Below are positions 46,745-55,123 of a stretch of DNA of 64,000 bases, piece after piece. The translations under genes were made by a program, and so were the position numbers. Numbering within the stretch: position 1 is the first letter of the stretch; each line of letters starts with the position of its first letter. Below the pieces are notes generated by a model that did no database searches, was not told where the DNA came from, and was given only the letters and a program-made list of their open reading frames with translations. Location of the stretch: the NCBI RefSeq assembly GCF_002980575.1, contig NZ_PVBS01000001.1, positions 1 to 64,000 of the forward strand, in the 5' to 3' direction. This DNA is from Sphingobacterium gobiense. GTDB lineage: Bacteria > Bacteroidota > Bacteroidia > Sphingobacteriales > Sphingobacteriaceae.

Positions 46745-48476
46745 ACACGGAAAGCCAGATCTCGCCTATTCTCTTTTCTGTAGGTGTTGCATCCGGCTTT
46801 TCTCGAATAGACCATTGCTGTTTGGTTGAACGGCGAAGCGGAGCATGGATAGTACGTATTAAACCATCTCGGGAAATCAAGATATCCACGATTTCATCTA
46901 TTTGACCGTTTTGCAGTATAAACTCCAATTCCTTCCCCGCGGTATCAAGTCTATTGCCATTTATAGCAATAAGTTCGTCGTCCACATTTAACCCTGCGTT
47001 CCAGGCACCTGAATCTCGTTCGACATTTTTAATAAGCACGCGCCCGTCTTGGTTTGCTGTTTTGATTCCCAAAGATAATTCTTGCTTGTCACTATTCAGG
47101 TCAATCAATTCGTATCCTGCACGATTGAAGTAACTGTTGTAGTCTAGTTCTTCGGTGCTGTGGGCGGCGTCGAAAATCGTTGAAAGATTAACGCCTGCTA
47201 TGGCTTCTGCTAAAGCCTGAAATGCTTTCTCTTCAAAACCGCTATTTTCTTTTTTGTAAAAAGCGTGATAGGCCGCTCGAAGTACGTCATCTAGGCGCTT
47301 CTTACCATGTGTTTCTGCCAGAATGTAAAGGTCCAACGCAACGGCTAGCATCGCGCCTTTATTATAATAGGATATACTTGAATTTGCGGAGTTTTCATCG
47401 GGTCTATAATGTTTTATCCAAGCGTCAAAACTGGCTAAAGCTGCGGATTGGATGCGATAACCTGGCCGATTGTACACCTGATTAAAATCGTTGGCGAGCA
47501 TATCGAGATACTCCCCGATGGAAAAGAAACCACATCGCCGGATAACGAGATTGTCGTAATATGATGTGAATCCTTCCATTATCCACAGGCCTGTTGTATA
47601 ATTCTCTGCATCATAGTTGAAGGGCCCTAGTTCTTTTGGACGAAGCCTTTTTACATTCCATAGATGAAAATATTCGTGTGCCACGAGGCAAAGAAAGTTT
47701 TTATAAGCATTAGGTATTTGATACGCATTTCGACTAGCGCCCAAAACAGTAGAGTTGAGGTGCTCTAGCCCACCACCCCCTGTTTGATAATTGTGGGTAA
47801 TAAAAACGTAATTTGTATTTGGATTCTCTCCCCATAAAGCGGTCTCTGCTTCAACGATTTTTGTGATATCAGACGTTAATTGTTGCTTGCTATAATTTCC
47901 GCCTCCTACCATGGCAAACTCATGTTGGACACCGGACGCTTCGAAATACCATATGTCTTGGTTCCCAATTTCGATAGGAGAGTCATACAGTATATCAAAG
48001 GTTTCGGCATAGAAAGTTTGGCCATCGTTTGTCGCTTTTGGTAAACCTGTTGAAATATGATGCCACTTTTCTGGTCGTATGACCTGTACAGTACAAGAGA
48101 GGTCCACATGGTTCTTGATATGCATAAACGTAGCTGCAGGACTAAGAAAAGCATGATCTTCGTCGATTATATTTGTCCTCACCGATATTTCGAAACCATA
48201 TACTCTATACCGTATTTTAGTATGACGGGGTGGATTATGTACCCGCCATGTATTTTTAGAAATCTTTATACACGCAATACGGTCTTCTCCTGAAAAAGCT
48301 TCGACAAGCTCTATATGACGCTCATATTCGCGAATCAAATAGGAGCCTGGCGTCCATACAGGCATGCCGATGTCCAACGTCGTTTCGGCGAAATCGGTGA
48401 TATCCATTTCGACTTCTACATAGTGTGTTTGAGGTTCGGCAAAAGAAAGGGTAAAGTGTATACGCGTATCTAACAT
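46743..48476 (-). CDS. M61 family metallopeptidase with PDZ domain
   Basis: A 577-residue aminopeptidase of the glycyl aminopeptidase (M61) family. An N-terminal beta domain is followed by the zinc site H267-E268-x2-H271 (VAHEYFHLWNVKRLRP) and by a GLWIMEGFTSYYDNL segment with the third ligand. A PDZ domain lies at about 480-560 (LIKNVERDSGAWNAGLNVDDELIAINGNRL). No signal peptide is seen, so it is probably cytoplasmic. Its promoter overlaps a perfect palindrome shared with the divergent GlcNAc-kinase gene. Confidence 0.92.
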   Translation of the reverse strand: MLDTRIHFTLSFAEPQTHYVEVEMDITDFAETTLDIGMPVWTPGSYLIREYERHIELVEAFSGEDRIACIKISKNTWRVHNPPRHTKIRYRVYGFEISVRTNIIDEDHAFLSPAATFMHIKNHVDLSCTVQVIRPEKWHHISTGLPKATNDGQTFYAETFDILYDSPIEIGNQDIWYFEASGVQHEFAMVGGGNYSKQQLTSDITKIVEAETALWGENPNTNYVFITHNYQTGGGGLEHLNSTVLGASRNAYQIPNAYKNFLCLVAHEYFHLWNVKRLRPKELGPFNYDAENYTTGLWIMEGFTSYYDNLVIRRCGFFSIGEYLDMLANDFNQVYNRPGYRIQSAALASFDAWIKHYRPDENSANSSISYYNKGAMLAVALDLYILAETHGKKRLDDVLRAAYHAFYKKENSGFEEKAFQALAEAIAGVNLSTIFDAAHSTEELDYNSYFNRAGYELIDLNSDKQELSLGIKTANQDGRVLIKNVERDSGAWNAGLNVDDELIAINGNRLDTAGKELEFILQNGQIDEIVDILISRDGLIRTIHAPLRRSTKQQWSIREKPDATPTEKRIGEIWLSV

Positions 48477-48494
48477 GATTTGTATCTTTTATCG

Positions 48495-48557
48495 CAAAGC
48501 TACATAGATTGAAGCAAGCTTCAAAAGTATTTTATACACGAAAAATTGTTATCTTTG
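48495..48557. promoter_or_regulatory. divergent promoters flanking a 16-bp perfect palindrome
   Basis: The minus-strand promoter for the M61 gene is TTTG (48522-48525) and exact TAGCTTTG (48495-48502), distance 23. The plus-strand promoter for the kinase is exact TATCTTTG (48550-48557). Between them TTGAAGC-AA-GCTTCAA (48509-48524) is a perfect palindrome covering the M61 -33 region, a good operator candidate. Confidence 0.55.
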
Positions 48558-48587
48558 GAATGCACAATATAAATTTAAACAGCATAT

Positions 48588-49451
48588 ATGATATTAGTTG
48601 CAGATAGTGGTTCTTCCAGTTCTGATTGGATGCTTAATTTACCAGATAGTGCACCTTTATCCTTTCGTACAAAGGGATTGAATCCATTTTTTGTAAACGA
48701 AAAAGAAATTGCCCGTGTGATGCAGGAGGTACCAGAAATAATACCTTATGCCAGCGAGATTCATGAAGTTCATTTTTTCGGCGCGGGATGTGTTACACCC
48801 GATAGGCGGGAGATTGTTTCGAATGCGCTTACAGAAATTTTTCCGACGGCATTTGTTTCCGTAGAAAGTGACATGCTTGGGTGTGCCTATGCTACCTGTG
48901 GACGTAGTAAAGGCTATGTTTGTACGATAGGCACCGGGTCGGATATTGGCTATTATGACGGTGAAGAACTTCATCAAAGTGTACATGGCGTAGGATATGT
49001 GCTGGGCGATGAGGGATCTGGCGCTTGGTTTGGCAAACGGCTTATCGTTGATTTTCTTTACGAGAAGATGCCAAAAGATCTTTACAAAAAATTTGCAGAA
49101 AAATACCGAGTCAATAAAGATATCGTCATTCGGAACCTTTACCAAAAAGACCGTCCGAATGCTTACTTAGCATCCTTTGCAGAATTTATGGCTGAAAATC
49201 GGTTGCATCCGTATATTGATACGTTATTAAAAAACGGATTTGACGAATTTATCCGTACCCATGTGATTACATATCCGGACTTTTGGGAGTATAAAGTCAA
49301 TTTCGTCGGCGGTATTGCTTATCACTTTGATTTGCAATTGCGCGAAGTCTGTGAGGTATTAGGTGTTCGTGTTGGATCGATTTTAAGTAATCCGATAGAA
49401 CAATTATTCCATTTTGTTGTTGAAAGAGAAACGAAATTGATCATTAAGTGA
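48588..49451 (+). CDS. N-acetylglucosamine kinase-like (BadF/BadG ATPase family), copy 1
   Basis: A 287-residue member of the BadF/BadG/BcrA/BcrD ATPase family, whose Bacteroidota members are usually annotated N-acetylglucosamine kinase. The actin-fold phosphate loops are visible: ADSGSSSSDWML (4-15), CTIGTGSDIGYYDG and GYVLGDEGSGAWFGKRL. It probably phosphorylates an amino sugar with ATP in the cytoplasm; the exact substrate is unproven. It is a paralogue of the gene at 53671-54531, with matching length and motif order, and is divergent from the M61 peptidase across a palindrome. Confidence 0.84.
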   Translation: MILVADSGSSSSDWMLNLPDSAPLSFRTKGLNPFFVNEKEIARVMQEVPEIIPYASEIHEVHFFGAGCVTPDRREIVSNALTEIFPTAFVSVESDMLGCAYATCGRSKGYVCTIGTGSDIGYYDGEELHQSVHGVGYVLGDEGSGAWFGKRLIVDFLYEKMPKDLYKKFAEKYRVNKDIVIRNLYQKDRPNAYLASFAEFMAENRLHPYIDTLLKNGFDEFIRTHVITYPDFWEYKVNFVGGIAYHFDLQLREVCEVLGVRVGSILSNPIEQLFHFVVERETKLIIK

Positions 49452-49520
49452 TCAACCAATAGTAATACACAATATCGCGAAAAGTTAAGCATACGAATCA
49501 CGAATAAATAAAAAATAATA

Positions 49521-50033
49521 ATGAATATAATAACAAGCATCGTGTTATGGGCTTCGATAATGTCGCCGGCAACCTCGATCTATGATTTCAATTTCACATC
49601 GATCGATGGAAAGGAAGTGAAGATGTCGGATTTTAGAGGTAAAAACATACTTATTGTCAATACGGCTTCAAAATGTGGTTTTACAAAGCAATACAAAGAT
49701 TTACAGGCTTTACACGAACAGGACATTAATCTGGTTGTCATCGGTTTTCCTTCTGATAATTTTGGTGGACAGGAACTTGATAGTAATACGGAAATCCAAG
49801 ATTTCTGTGAAAGAAATTATGGTGTCACTTTTTTATTGTCTGAAAAAATTGACGTGAAAGGTAAAAACATTAATCCGCTTTTTGCATTTTTGATTTCGCA
49901 GGAAAATCCGGATTTTACAGGGGATATTGAATGGAACTTTGAAAAGTTTTTGATCAATAAAGAGGGTAAATTGATCCATCGTTATCGTTCTCGTACTAAC
50001 CCGTTGGATAAAGCGATTGTCAGCAAATTATAG
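49521..50033 (+). CDS. glutathione peroxidase family protein
   Basis: A 170-residue thiol peroxidase. The catalytic cysteine is C52 in [12 protein letters not shown], with the Gln in SDNFGGQE and the Trp/Asn in [10 protein letters not shown] completing the site. Bacterial enzymes of this type reduce hydroperoxides, often with thioredoxin rather than glutathione. The hydrophobic N-terminus (about 1-18) may be a short signal or anchor. It converges on thymidine kinase with a 6-bp overlap: the same TTA is a Leu codon here and the stop of tdk. Confidence 0.92.
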   Translation: MNIITSIVLWASIMSPATSIYDFNFTSIDGKEVKMSDFRGKNILIVNTASKCGFTKQYKDLQALHEQDINLVVIGFPSDNFGGQELDSNTEIQDFCERNYGVTFLLSEKIDVKGKNINPLFAFLISQENPDFTGDIEWNFEKFLINKEGKLIHRYRSRTNPLDKAIVSKL

Positions 50034-50642
50034 GTGTCTATCCGCTAGCCCAAAATAACAGGCGCGGCAACGGGGTTCGTAGCTCTTCTTTTCTCCTAAA
50101 AGAATACGATCTTCACTTGTCGCTATCCGATAGGAATAGGCGGCAGGTGCACCACATTGTACACAAACAGCATGTACTTTTGTGACATGTTCTGCCGTAG
50201 CCATAAGTGAGGGGATTGGTCCAAAAGGAAGCCCCTTGTAATCCATATCCAATCCAGCGACGATAACACGAATGCCTTTGTTGGCAAGCTGCACACAAAC
50301 GTGAGGAAGCTCATCATCAAAAAATTGAGCCTCGTCAATACCGACTACCTTTGTTTCTGCACTCAATAGCAGAATTGCCGAGGAATGGGCGATTGGCGTG
50401 GAGGGAATACTGTGGTTATCGTGTGAAATAACGGCGTGATCGCTATAGCGAATGTCCATTGCCGGTTTAAAAATCTCAATCGGTAATTTAGCGAATTGTG
50501 CTCTTTTCATCCGCCGGATGAGTTCTTCGGTTTTACCGGAAAACATGGAGCCGCAAATAACTTCGATACTACCCGCGTATCTATTCTTTTGGATAAAACT
50601 ATGTTCGGAAAACAGCATGGGATCCTTTGAATTATTCTTCAC
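50028..50642 (-). CDS. tdk: thymidine kinase (type II)
   Basis: A 204-residue thymidine kinase. The P-loop is [14 protein letters not shown] (31-44), the Walker B region is [12 protein letters not shown], and the zinc-binding lasso uses the paired cysteines CVQCG and CRACYF. It phosphorylates thymidine to dTMP in the salvage pathway. The length is usual for bacterial tdk with a short N-terminal extension of about 20 residues. Confidence 0.95.
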   Translation of the reverse strand: MKNNSKDPMLFSEHSFIQKNRYAGSIEVICGSMFSGKTEELIRRMKRAQFAKLPIEIFKPAMDIRYSDHAVISHDNHSIPSTPIAHSSAILLLSAETKVVGIDEAQFFDDELPHVCVQLANKGIRVIVAGLDMDYKGLPFGPIPSLMATAEHVTKVHAVCVQCGAPAAYSYRIATSEDRILLGEKKSYEPRCRACYFGLADRHL

Positions 50643-50738
50643 TATAAGCTGTGCTAATATCGAAATTATATCTTAAATTTGAAGATAAGAAGATTGTTTT
50701 TAAGCAAATGAGGTATCTATCAGATAAATAAATAAAAA

Positions 50739-51758
50739 ATGGCATATACAAAGGAATCTATATTTTCAAAAATAGGAGAGTTGTTGGTGGAGATTAAGGA
50801 CGATTACACAGCCCTATCAGATAAAAATATTTCAGAATCAGATGAGGTCTTGCTGTTATTGGAAGCAAAGGCTAAATTTCTAACGAGCCATATCGAAGTA
50901 TTACGAAAAGTAGCTGTACACATATCTCCACAATTAGAAAAAGATCCTATACCCGCTGTTGCTCTAGAGGAAGAAACGGATGAGCAGTCGGTTTATAACG
51001 AAGTTCAAGAAGTGCCACAATTAGAAGAAGCGCAGCAGGAAGAAGCTGCAGAAACCGTTCAGGATGATCAGCGAAAAACTATTGGAGAAACCGAGTCGGC
51101 AGTTGATGAACTGCAGGTCGTTGAGCAAAAACAAAAGGAGGCACCTCCACTGGTAGAAAATCCAGCGGATATCGCCGCGGACGAAGAGGAGCCGCTAGCA
51201 CCACAAATACAATCGACACCCATTGAAAAGGGGGAACAGCCGGAGCAAATCGTAGAGGAGGAAAAAAACGCTGTAAAAGAAGAAATTAAGTTTCCGGATA
51301 CGCCGGAGAAGGATTCGGAGACAACGGTTGTCGCTAACGAAGTGGTAGAAGAACCCAAGGAAATTGTATTGGAAGAAAATTGGAACACGCCAGCAGTAGA
51401 GGAAGAGAAACCAGTGCGCCCTTTGACATTGAATGAAATTCTTGAACAACAACGTAAGGCGGGAGTACACAACACGCCTGCATCGTTATTTTCGGCTGCT
51501 ACTGGAGCAGAAAAGGGTAAAATAGTGGATCTCAAATCTTCCATCAGTCTGAACGATAAACTCTTGTTCATTAAAGATTTATTTAATGGTTATTCCTTGG
51601 CTTATAGTGAAGCAATTGAACTTCTGAATAGATATACTACTTTTGCGGAAGCGGATGCTTTTCTTCAGACAAATTACGCATTGAAAAATAATTGGGCGGA
51701 TAAACCGCAAACGGTAGAGAAACTGTACACAATTCTGCGGAAAAAGTTTATGCTATAA
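50739..51758 (+). CDS. acidic protein with disordered middle, function unknown
   Basis: A 339-residue cytoplasmic protein. Residues 1-65 are helical ([15 protein letters not shown]...[20 protein letters not shown]). Residues 70-235 are highly acidic and rich in Glu, Gln, Pro and Val with no predicted fold. The last 80 residues form a helical domain ([37 protein letters not shown] ... [10 protein letters not shown]). I recognise the C-terminal block from conserved hypothetical proteins of Bacteroidota but cannot give a function. It is a single gene with a terminator directly after the stop. Confidence 0.8.
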   Translation: MAYTKESIFSKIGELLVEIKDDYTALSDKNISESDEVLLLLEAKAKFLTSHIEVLRKVAVHISPQLEKDPIPAVALEEETDEQSVYNEVQEVPQLEEAQQEEAAETVQDDQRKTIGETESAVDELQVVEQKQKEAPPLVENPADIAADEEEPLAPQIQSTPIEKGEQPEQIVEEEKNAVKEEIKFPDTPEKDSETTVVANEVVEEPKEIVLEENWNTPAVEEEKPVRPLTLNEILEQQRKAGVHNTPASLFSAATGAEKGKIVDLKSSISLNDKLLFIKDLFNGYSLAYSEAIELLNRYTTFAEADAFLQTNYALKNNWADKPQTVEKLYTILRKKFML

Positions 51759-51787
51759 AAGAACGGGAAAACCGTCCGTTCTTTTTT
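51757..51787. terminator. bidirectional terminator
   Basis: A 10-bp stem AAAAGAACGG/CCGTTCTTTT has a 9-nt loop; T residues follow on both strands. It lies between the convergent acidic-protein gene and the 165-residue gene. Confidence 0.82.
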
Positions 51788-52283
51788 ATGCTATATCAAA
51801 GGGTACCCAGTCCGTTCCTTTCCGTCCATAGATAAAATATTTCGGTTGTACAATTTCCGCACATATTTCTATATCGTGTAGAAAATCGGTACGCTCCATT
51901 CCAAAATTTCGTTTTTGGATAATGTAAACGTTATTTGATTGTACAGCGCCTGTTCTACATAATATCTCATCTTGAAGAAGGCCGGGAAGATCTGTGTAGA
52001 GCTTCTCGTTATCTTGAATAACGAATAGGTGTGACGGATTATCGTATTTCTCCACAAGCAGTTTTCCTCCTGCAATAGCGATGCTGTCTGCAAGCTGTTC
52101 GTTAAACAGAGGTTGGAAGCCAGATTGTTGTGTTAATATAAGTGTCGAGGGACGTTGATCTTCAGGGATGAACCTAAGTTTGTGTATAAGTATATTGACC
52201 TCTTCCTCGAGATCTTCAGCCAGATTTGGCTCCGTTTGTTGCATATATTGGAGTAGTGTGATATAAAAATTAAGATCTTGCAT
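51786..52283 (-). CDS. conserved protein, possibly a TroA-like fold
   Basis: A 165-residue protein without signal peptide. RPSTLILTQQSGFQPLFNEQLADSIAIAGGKLL (about 44-76) and the C-terminal FLHDIEICAEIVQPKYFIYG resemble parts of the helical-backbone metal-receptor (TroA/BtuF) fold used by ABC-transporter binding proteins, but this is shorter and cytoplasmic. The match is weak, so I treat the function as unknown. It has an exact -7 promoter element 26 bp upstream. Confidence 0.7.
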   Translation of the reverse strand: MQDLNFYITLLQYMQQTEPNLAEDLEEEVNILIHKLRFIPEDQRPSTLILTQQSGFQPLFNEQLADSIAIAGGKLLVEKYDNPSHLFVIQDNEKLYTDLPGLLQDEILCRTGAVQSNNVYIIQKRNFGMERTDFLHDIEICAEIVQPKYFIYGRKGTDWVPFDIA

Positions 52284-52308
52284 GTGCGTTCCGTTCGTTA
52301 AATTGCTG

Positions 52309-52316
52309 CAAAGTTA
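52309..52316 (-). promoter_or_regulatory. -7 promoter element (TAACTTTG)
   Basis: An exact TAnnTTTG on the minus strand, 25 bp before the start of the 165-residue gene. The stem-loop at 52325-52355 begins 9 bp upstream of it. Confidence 0.48.
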
Positions 52317-52324
52317 AGTTTTTC

Positions 52325-52471
52325 TTCTTTCTTTTTCGCGCCGAAAAAGAAAGAAAGCCGAACGAAGTGAGCTCATGGATACCAAAGTAAACACGAATCC
52401 ATAAAGCTTGTCACTTCGGATATTTGAAACAATTTGTAGTGCAAGAAATGTGTTTCTACATACTTCAAATA
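52325..52471. repeat. cluster of three inverted repeats, MITE/REP-like element
   Basis: Three stem-loops lie end to end. IR1 (52325-52355) has perfect 14-bp arms and a 3-nt loop. IR2 (52363-52418) has CGAAGTGA/TCACTTCG outside and ATGGAT/ATCCAT inside. IR3 (52421-52471) has TATTTGAA/TTCAAATA outside and TGTAG/CTACA inside. No reading frame of note crosses it. The compact nested structure suggests a repetitive element or a structured RNA rather than a promoter. Confidence 0.55.
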
Positions 52472-52581
52472 CCCAGAGGCGACAGTAAGTGTTAATATGG
52501 GATAATGCAGTCTTCCCCTTTCAGATATTGTCCTTATGTTATAGATTTTGTAAATTGCATCATAAATTGGAGGAATAGCTT

Positions 52582-52905
52582 ATGTTTGATAAATTATTTG
52601 CGGCGCAGCAAAAAGCTGAAGAGGTAAAAAAACGTTTAGATAGCATTTCTGTTTTTGGAGAAACAGAAGGAGGTAAAGTGAGGATTGTCGCTTCGGCTAG
52701 TAAAGAAATAAGAGAAATCACTATTGATGACGAATTTTTGAAGCAGCTCGATGACAAGGAGGAATTAGAGGAGTTGTTGGTCGTTGCATTGAACAAAGCT
52801 CTGCAGCAGGCAGAAAACGTTAGCCAAGCAGAGATGCAAGTGGTATCGCAAGATTTACTTGGTGGTCTCGGGGGCATAGGGAATTTATTCGGCGGTAATA
52901 AATAG
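52582..52905 (+). CDS. YbaB/EbfC family nucleoid-associated protein
   Basis: A 107-residue DNA-binding protein of the YbaB/EbfC family, a small dimeric nucleoid protein with a tweezer shape. The central VRIVASASKEIREITIDDEFL and the following acidic helix match the family, and the glycine-rich tail GGLGGIGNLFGG is typical of Bacteroidota members. A strong GGAGG ribosome binding site lies 7 bp before the ATG. No recR or dnaX gene is adjacent, unlike in E. coli. Confidence 0.92.
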   Translation: MFDKLFAAQQKAEEVKKRLDSISVFGETEGGKVRIVASASKEIREITIDDEFLKQLDDKEELEELLVVALNKALQQAENVSQAEMQVVSQDLLGGLGGIGNLFGGNK

Positions 52906-52945
52906 TATTACATAAGATTAGTGGCTTGATACAAAATGAAGATAT

Positions 52946-53629
52946 ATGGAAGTTACTTACTACGGACAATCATGTGTAGCGTTTGATTTTAAGGGCAGCA
53001 AGGTTTTATTAGACCCTTTTATTACTTTTAATCCATTGGCAAAAGATGTCGATGTCAATGTTCTTAGCCCTGATTATATTTTTTTAACGCATTGCCATCA
53101 GGATCATGTCGCAGATTTGAAAAATATACAATCGAATAGCGGCGCCACTGTGGTGGCCATCGTAGAGACGGCAGCATGGGTAAGAAAGCAGGGGGTACCA
53201 GACGACAAGGTTATTGAATATAATTTTGGTGGAACACTTTCTTTACCTTTTGGGAGGATAAAAATGGTTTATGCCTTGCATACGAATAGTACGCCCGAAG
53301 GAGATTACGCAGGCATGCCTGCGGGTTATGTGTTTTTTGTGGGGGATAAAAAAATTTATTTTGCAGGAGACACAGCTTTGACGTTGGAGATGAAGTTACT
53401 GGAAGATTTACAATTGGATTGGGCGTTTCTGCCTATTGGGGGGCATTATACAATGGACGTAGACGATGCTATTAAAGCTGCCCAATTTGTAAATTGCAAA
53501 AATATTATTGGGGTGCATTATAATACTTTTCCGCCTATTCGTATCGACATGGAAGAGGCTAAGCGGAAATTTGAAGCAAACGGATTGCATTTGCACTTGC
53601 CGAAAATTGGTGAATCGATTGTGTTATAA
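52946..53629 (+). CDS. UPF0173 metal-dependent hydrolase (metallo-beta-lactamase fold)
   Basis: A 227-residue hydrolase of the UPF0173/YtkL group. Metal-binding motif H49-x-H51-x-D53-H54 (THCHQDHVAD); FAGDTALT and GGHYTMDVDDAI supply the later ligands, and GVHYNTFPPI is the closing motif. The N-terminal TYYGQSCVAF is typical of the family. Substrate unknown. It lies 40 bp after ybaB on the same strand. Confidence 0.9.
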   Translation: MEVTYYGQSCVAFDFKGSKVLLDPFITFNPLAKDVDVNVLSPDYIFLTHCHQDHVADLKNIQSNSGATVVAIVETAAWVRKQGVPDDKVIEYNFGGTLSLPFGRIKMVYALHTNSTPEGDYAGMPAGYVFFVGDKKIYFAGDTALTLEMKLLEDLQLDWAFLPIGGHYTMDVDDAIKAAQFVNCKNIIGVHYNTFPPIRIDMEEAKRKFEANGLHLHLPKIGESIVL

Positions 53630-53633
53630 AGAC

Positions 53634-53661
53634 GTAGAGACGGGCAATTGCTCGTCTCTAC
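53634..53661. repeat. 28-bp GTAGAGACG palindrome between convergent genes
   Basis: GTAGAGACG (53634-53642) through CGTCTCTAC (53653-53661) is a 28-bp palindrome with one G-T pair. It lies between the UPF0173 hydrolase and the second GlcNAc-kinase gene and probably serves as a hairpin terminator for both. Its ends match the palindrome at 46711-46735. Confidence 0.7.
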
Positions 53662-53670
53662 AAAAGAATA

Positions 53671-54531
53671 TTATTGATTCTTCGCCGCTCTATTGATGTG
53701 GTATACCACCAAATCATCTATTGGCGAGCGGATGATCTTGCCGGCTTCCATTCCGTAGCGCTTAGCCGTCTCTTCTAAAACATTACGGAAATTATAGGCT
53801 ACAGAGCCAATACAATTGAAAGTATATTTCTGATAATCGGGATATTTACTAACTAAATTGTTAAAGAATGTGTCAAAAGCCTCTTCCACTATATTACGGG
53901 TATACTCCATATTAACATTATTGTCGTACACAAATTTACTGAAACTGGCACAGAATCTGTTAGCTAGCGGCTTTGTATAAACGTTGTCCATAATTTCATC
54001 GGGGGTAAGTTTATATGTTTCAAAAAACAGTTCCTCCACCGCTTTTGGCATTAATCCACGAATAAAGTCCGTTAATAATTTCTTTCCTATATAACTTCCA
54101 CTTCCTTCATCTCCTAGTATATATGCCGCAGAATCAATGTTATGCGTAATTTTCGCTCCGTCATAAATACAAGTATTTGTACCTGTTCCTAAAATTGCGG
54201 CAAAACCAGCTTGGTCTGCCAGTAATGCACGTGCAGCGGCAAGCAAGTCGTGACCAACTTCTACCTTAGCATTTGGAAATACTTTCTGCATGGCCACTTC
54301 TACGATTTTAGTCTTCTCCTCGTTATGTACACCTGCTCCGTAATAGTTTACTTCGGTAACGTTTTCAAAAGGCAAATCACTGGGCAGTCCTTTTTTTAAC
54401 GAATTAACAATATATTCACTGTCGACAAAATAGGGATTGTAACCCTCTGTGTTGAAGTATATCTTTTTGTTTGAGTCATCTAACAAACACCAGTTTGTTT
54501 TTGTCGATCCTCCGTCCGCAATGATTATCAT
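53671..54531 (-). CDS. N-acetylglucosamine kinase-like (BadF/BadG ATPase family), copy 2
   Basis: A 286-residue paralogue of the protein at 48588-49451. Matching landmarks are ADGGSTKTNWCLLD at 4-17, NTEGYNPYFVDS, AILGTGTNTCIYDG and AYILGDEGSGSYIGKKLL, and both end in a GxIxxxPIxxL motif. It probably phosphorylates an amino sugar. It has no co-directional neighbour. The pair may separate two substrates or two growth conditions, which sequence alone does not settle. Confidence 0.84.
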   Translation of the reverse strand: MIIIADGGSTKTNWCLLDDSNKKIYFNTEGYNPYFVDSEYIVNSLKKGLPSDLPFENVTEVNYYGAGVHNEEKTKIVEVAMQKVFPNAKVEVGHDLLAAARALLADQAGFAAILGTGTNTCIYDGAKITHNIDSAAYILGDEGSGSYIGKKLLTDFIRGLMPKAVEELFFETYKLTPDEIMDNVYTKPLANRFCASFSKFVYDNNVNMEYTRNIVEEAFDTFFNNLVSKYPDYQKYTFNCIGSVAYNFRNVLEETAKRYGMEAGKIIRSPIDDLVVYHINRAAKNQ

Positions 54532-54917
54532 TATAGATTTGGTTTTATTGTGTTATGTTTTTGTTGCTAATTTATTTTTTAAATTTTTACTAATGCTTGC
54601 CCGAAAATACGTGTTTATGTTTAAAAACAAGAATTTTAGATTTAAAAAAATAAAACGATATGATAAAATGAATGTGTTTTTTTTATAAAAAAGCCTTTTA
54701 ACGCATCGCTAACGTGGTTTTTTTATAGACTGTTTTTTTTAAAAGCTTAGTGTATTTTGTACAATATGTTCTCCGGTGATCAGGAAAATCTCTTTTTCGT
54801 TTGGTTGGGTTAAAACAATCTTGGATTATGGACGTTATAATAATAGTCGTCGTGGGATCTTAACGTCTCTGTTCGTTAGGAATGGACAATTCGAAAAAAA
54901 ATATTTTACAAATTTTC
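54532..54917. other. AT-rich intergenic region upstream of rho
   Basis: The first part of the 592-bp gap between two divergent genes. It is rich in T-runs and A-runs. The imperfect palindrome TTAACGCATCGCTAA (about 54698-54712) and a CGTCTCT half-site (54874-54880) are the only structures I see. It holds no convincing open reading frame and no clear minus-strand promoter. Confidence 0.4.
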
Positions 54918-54947
54918 TTTGAATATACAAATGTTATATTATTTTTG
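54918..54947 (+). promoter_or_regulatory. rho promoter
   Basis: TTTG at 54918-54921 and exact TATTTTTG at 54940-54947 have a start-to-start distance of 22. The predicted leader to the rho ATG is about 170 nt, long enough for the Rho autoregulation known in other bacteria, though no specific signal is visible. Confidence 0.55.
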
Positions 54948-55123
54948 TGCCAATTCTCAGATTTATCCTAGAGACGGGGCGAATAGCTTACTTTAATTTA
55001 AATAGAGTTATGTACCCCTATCATATTTTTAGCACATCTAAAATAATAAAATAGCATTTGCTAGAAATGAAATTTGGATGAATTCAACAAAATAAAAATC
55101 CTATATCTCATAGTAAAAAGTTA

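Noticed and set aside
54872..54976. Pairing between CGTCTCT (54874-54880) and AGAGACG (54970-54976) in the rho upstream region
   Set aside because: The predicted rho start (about 54954) lies between them, so they would not occur on one transcript, and 7 bp over a 90-bp distance is weak.
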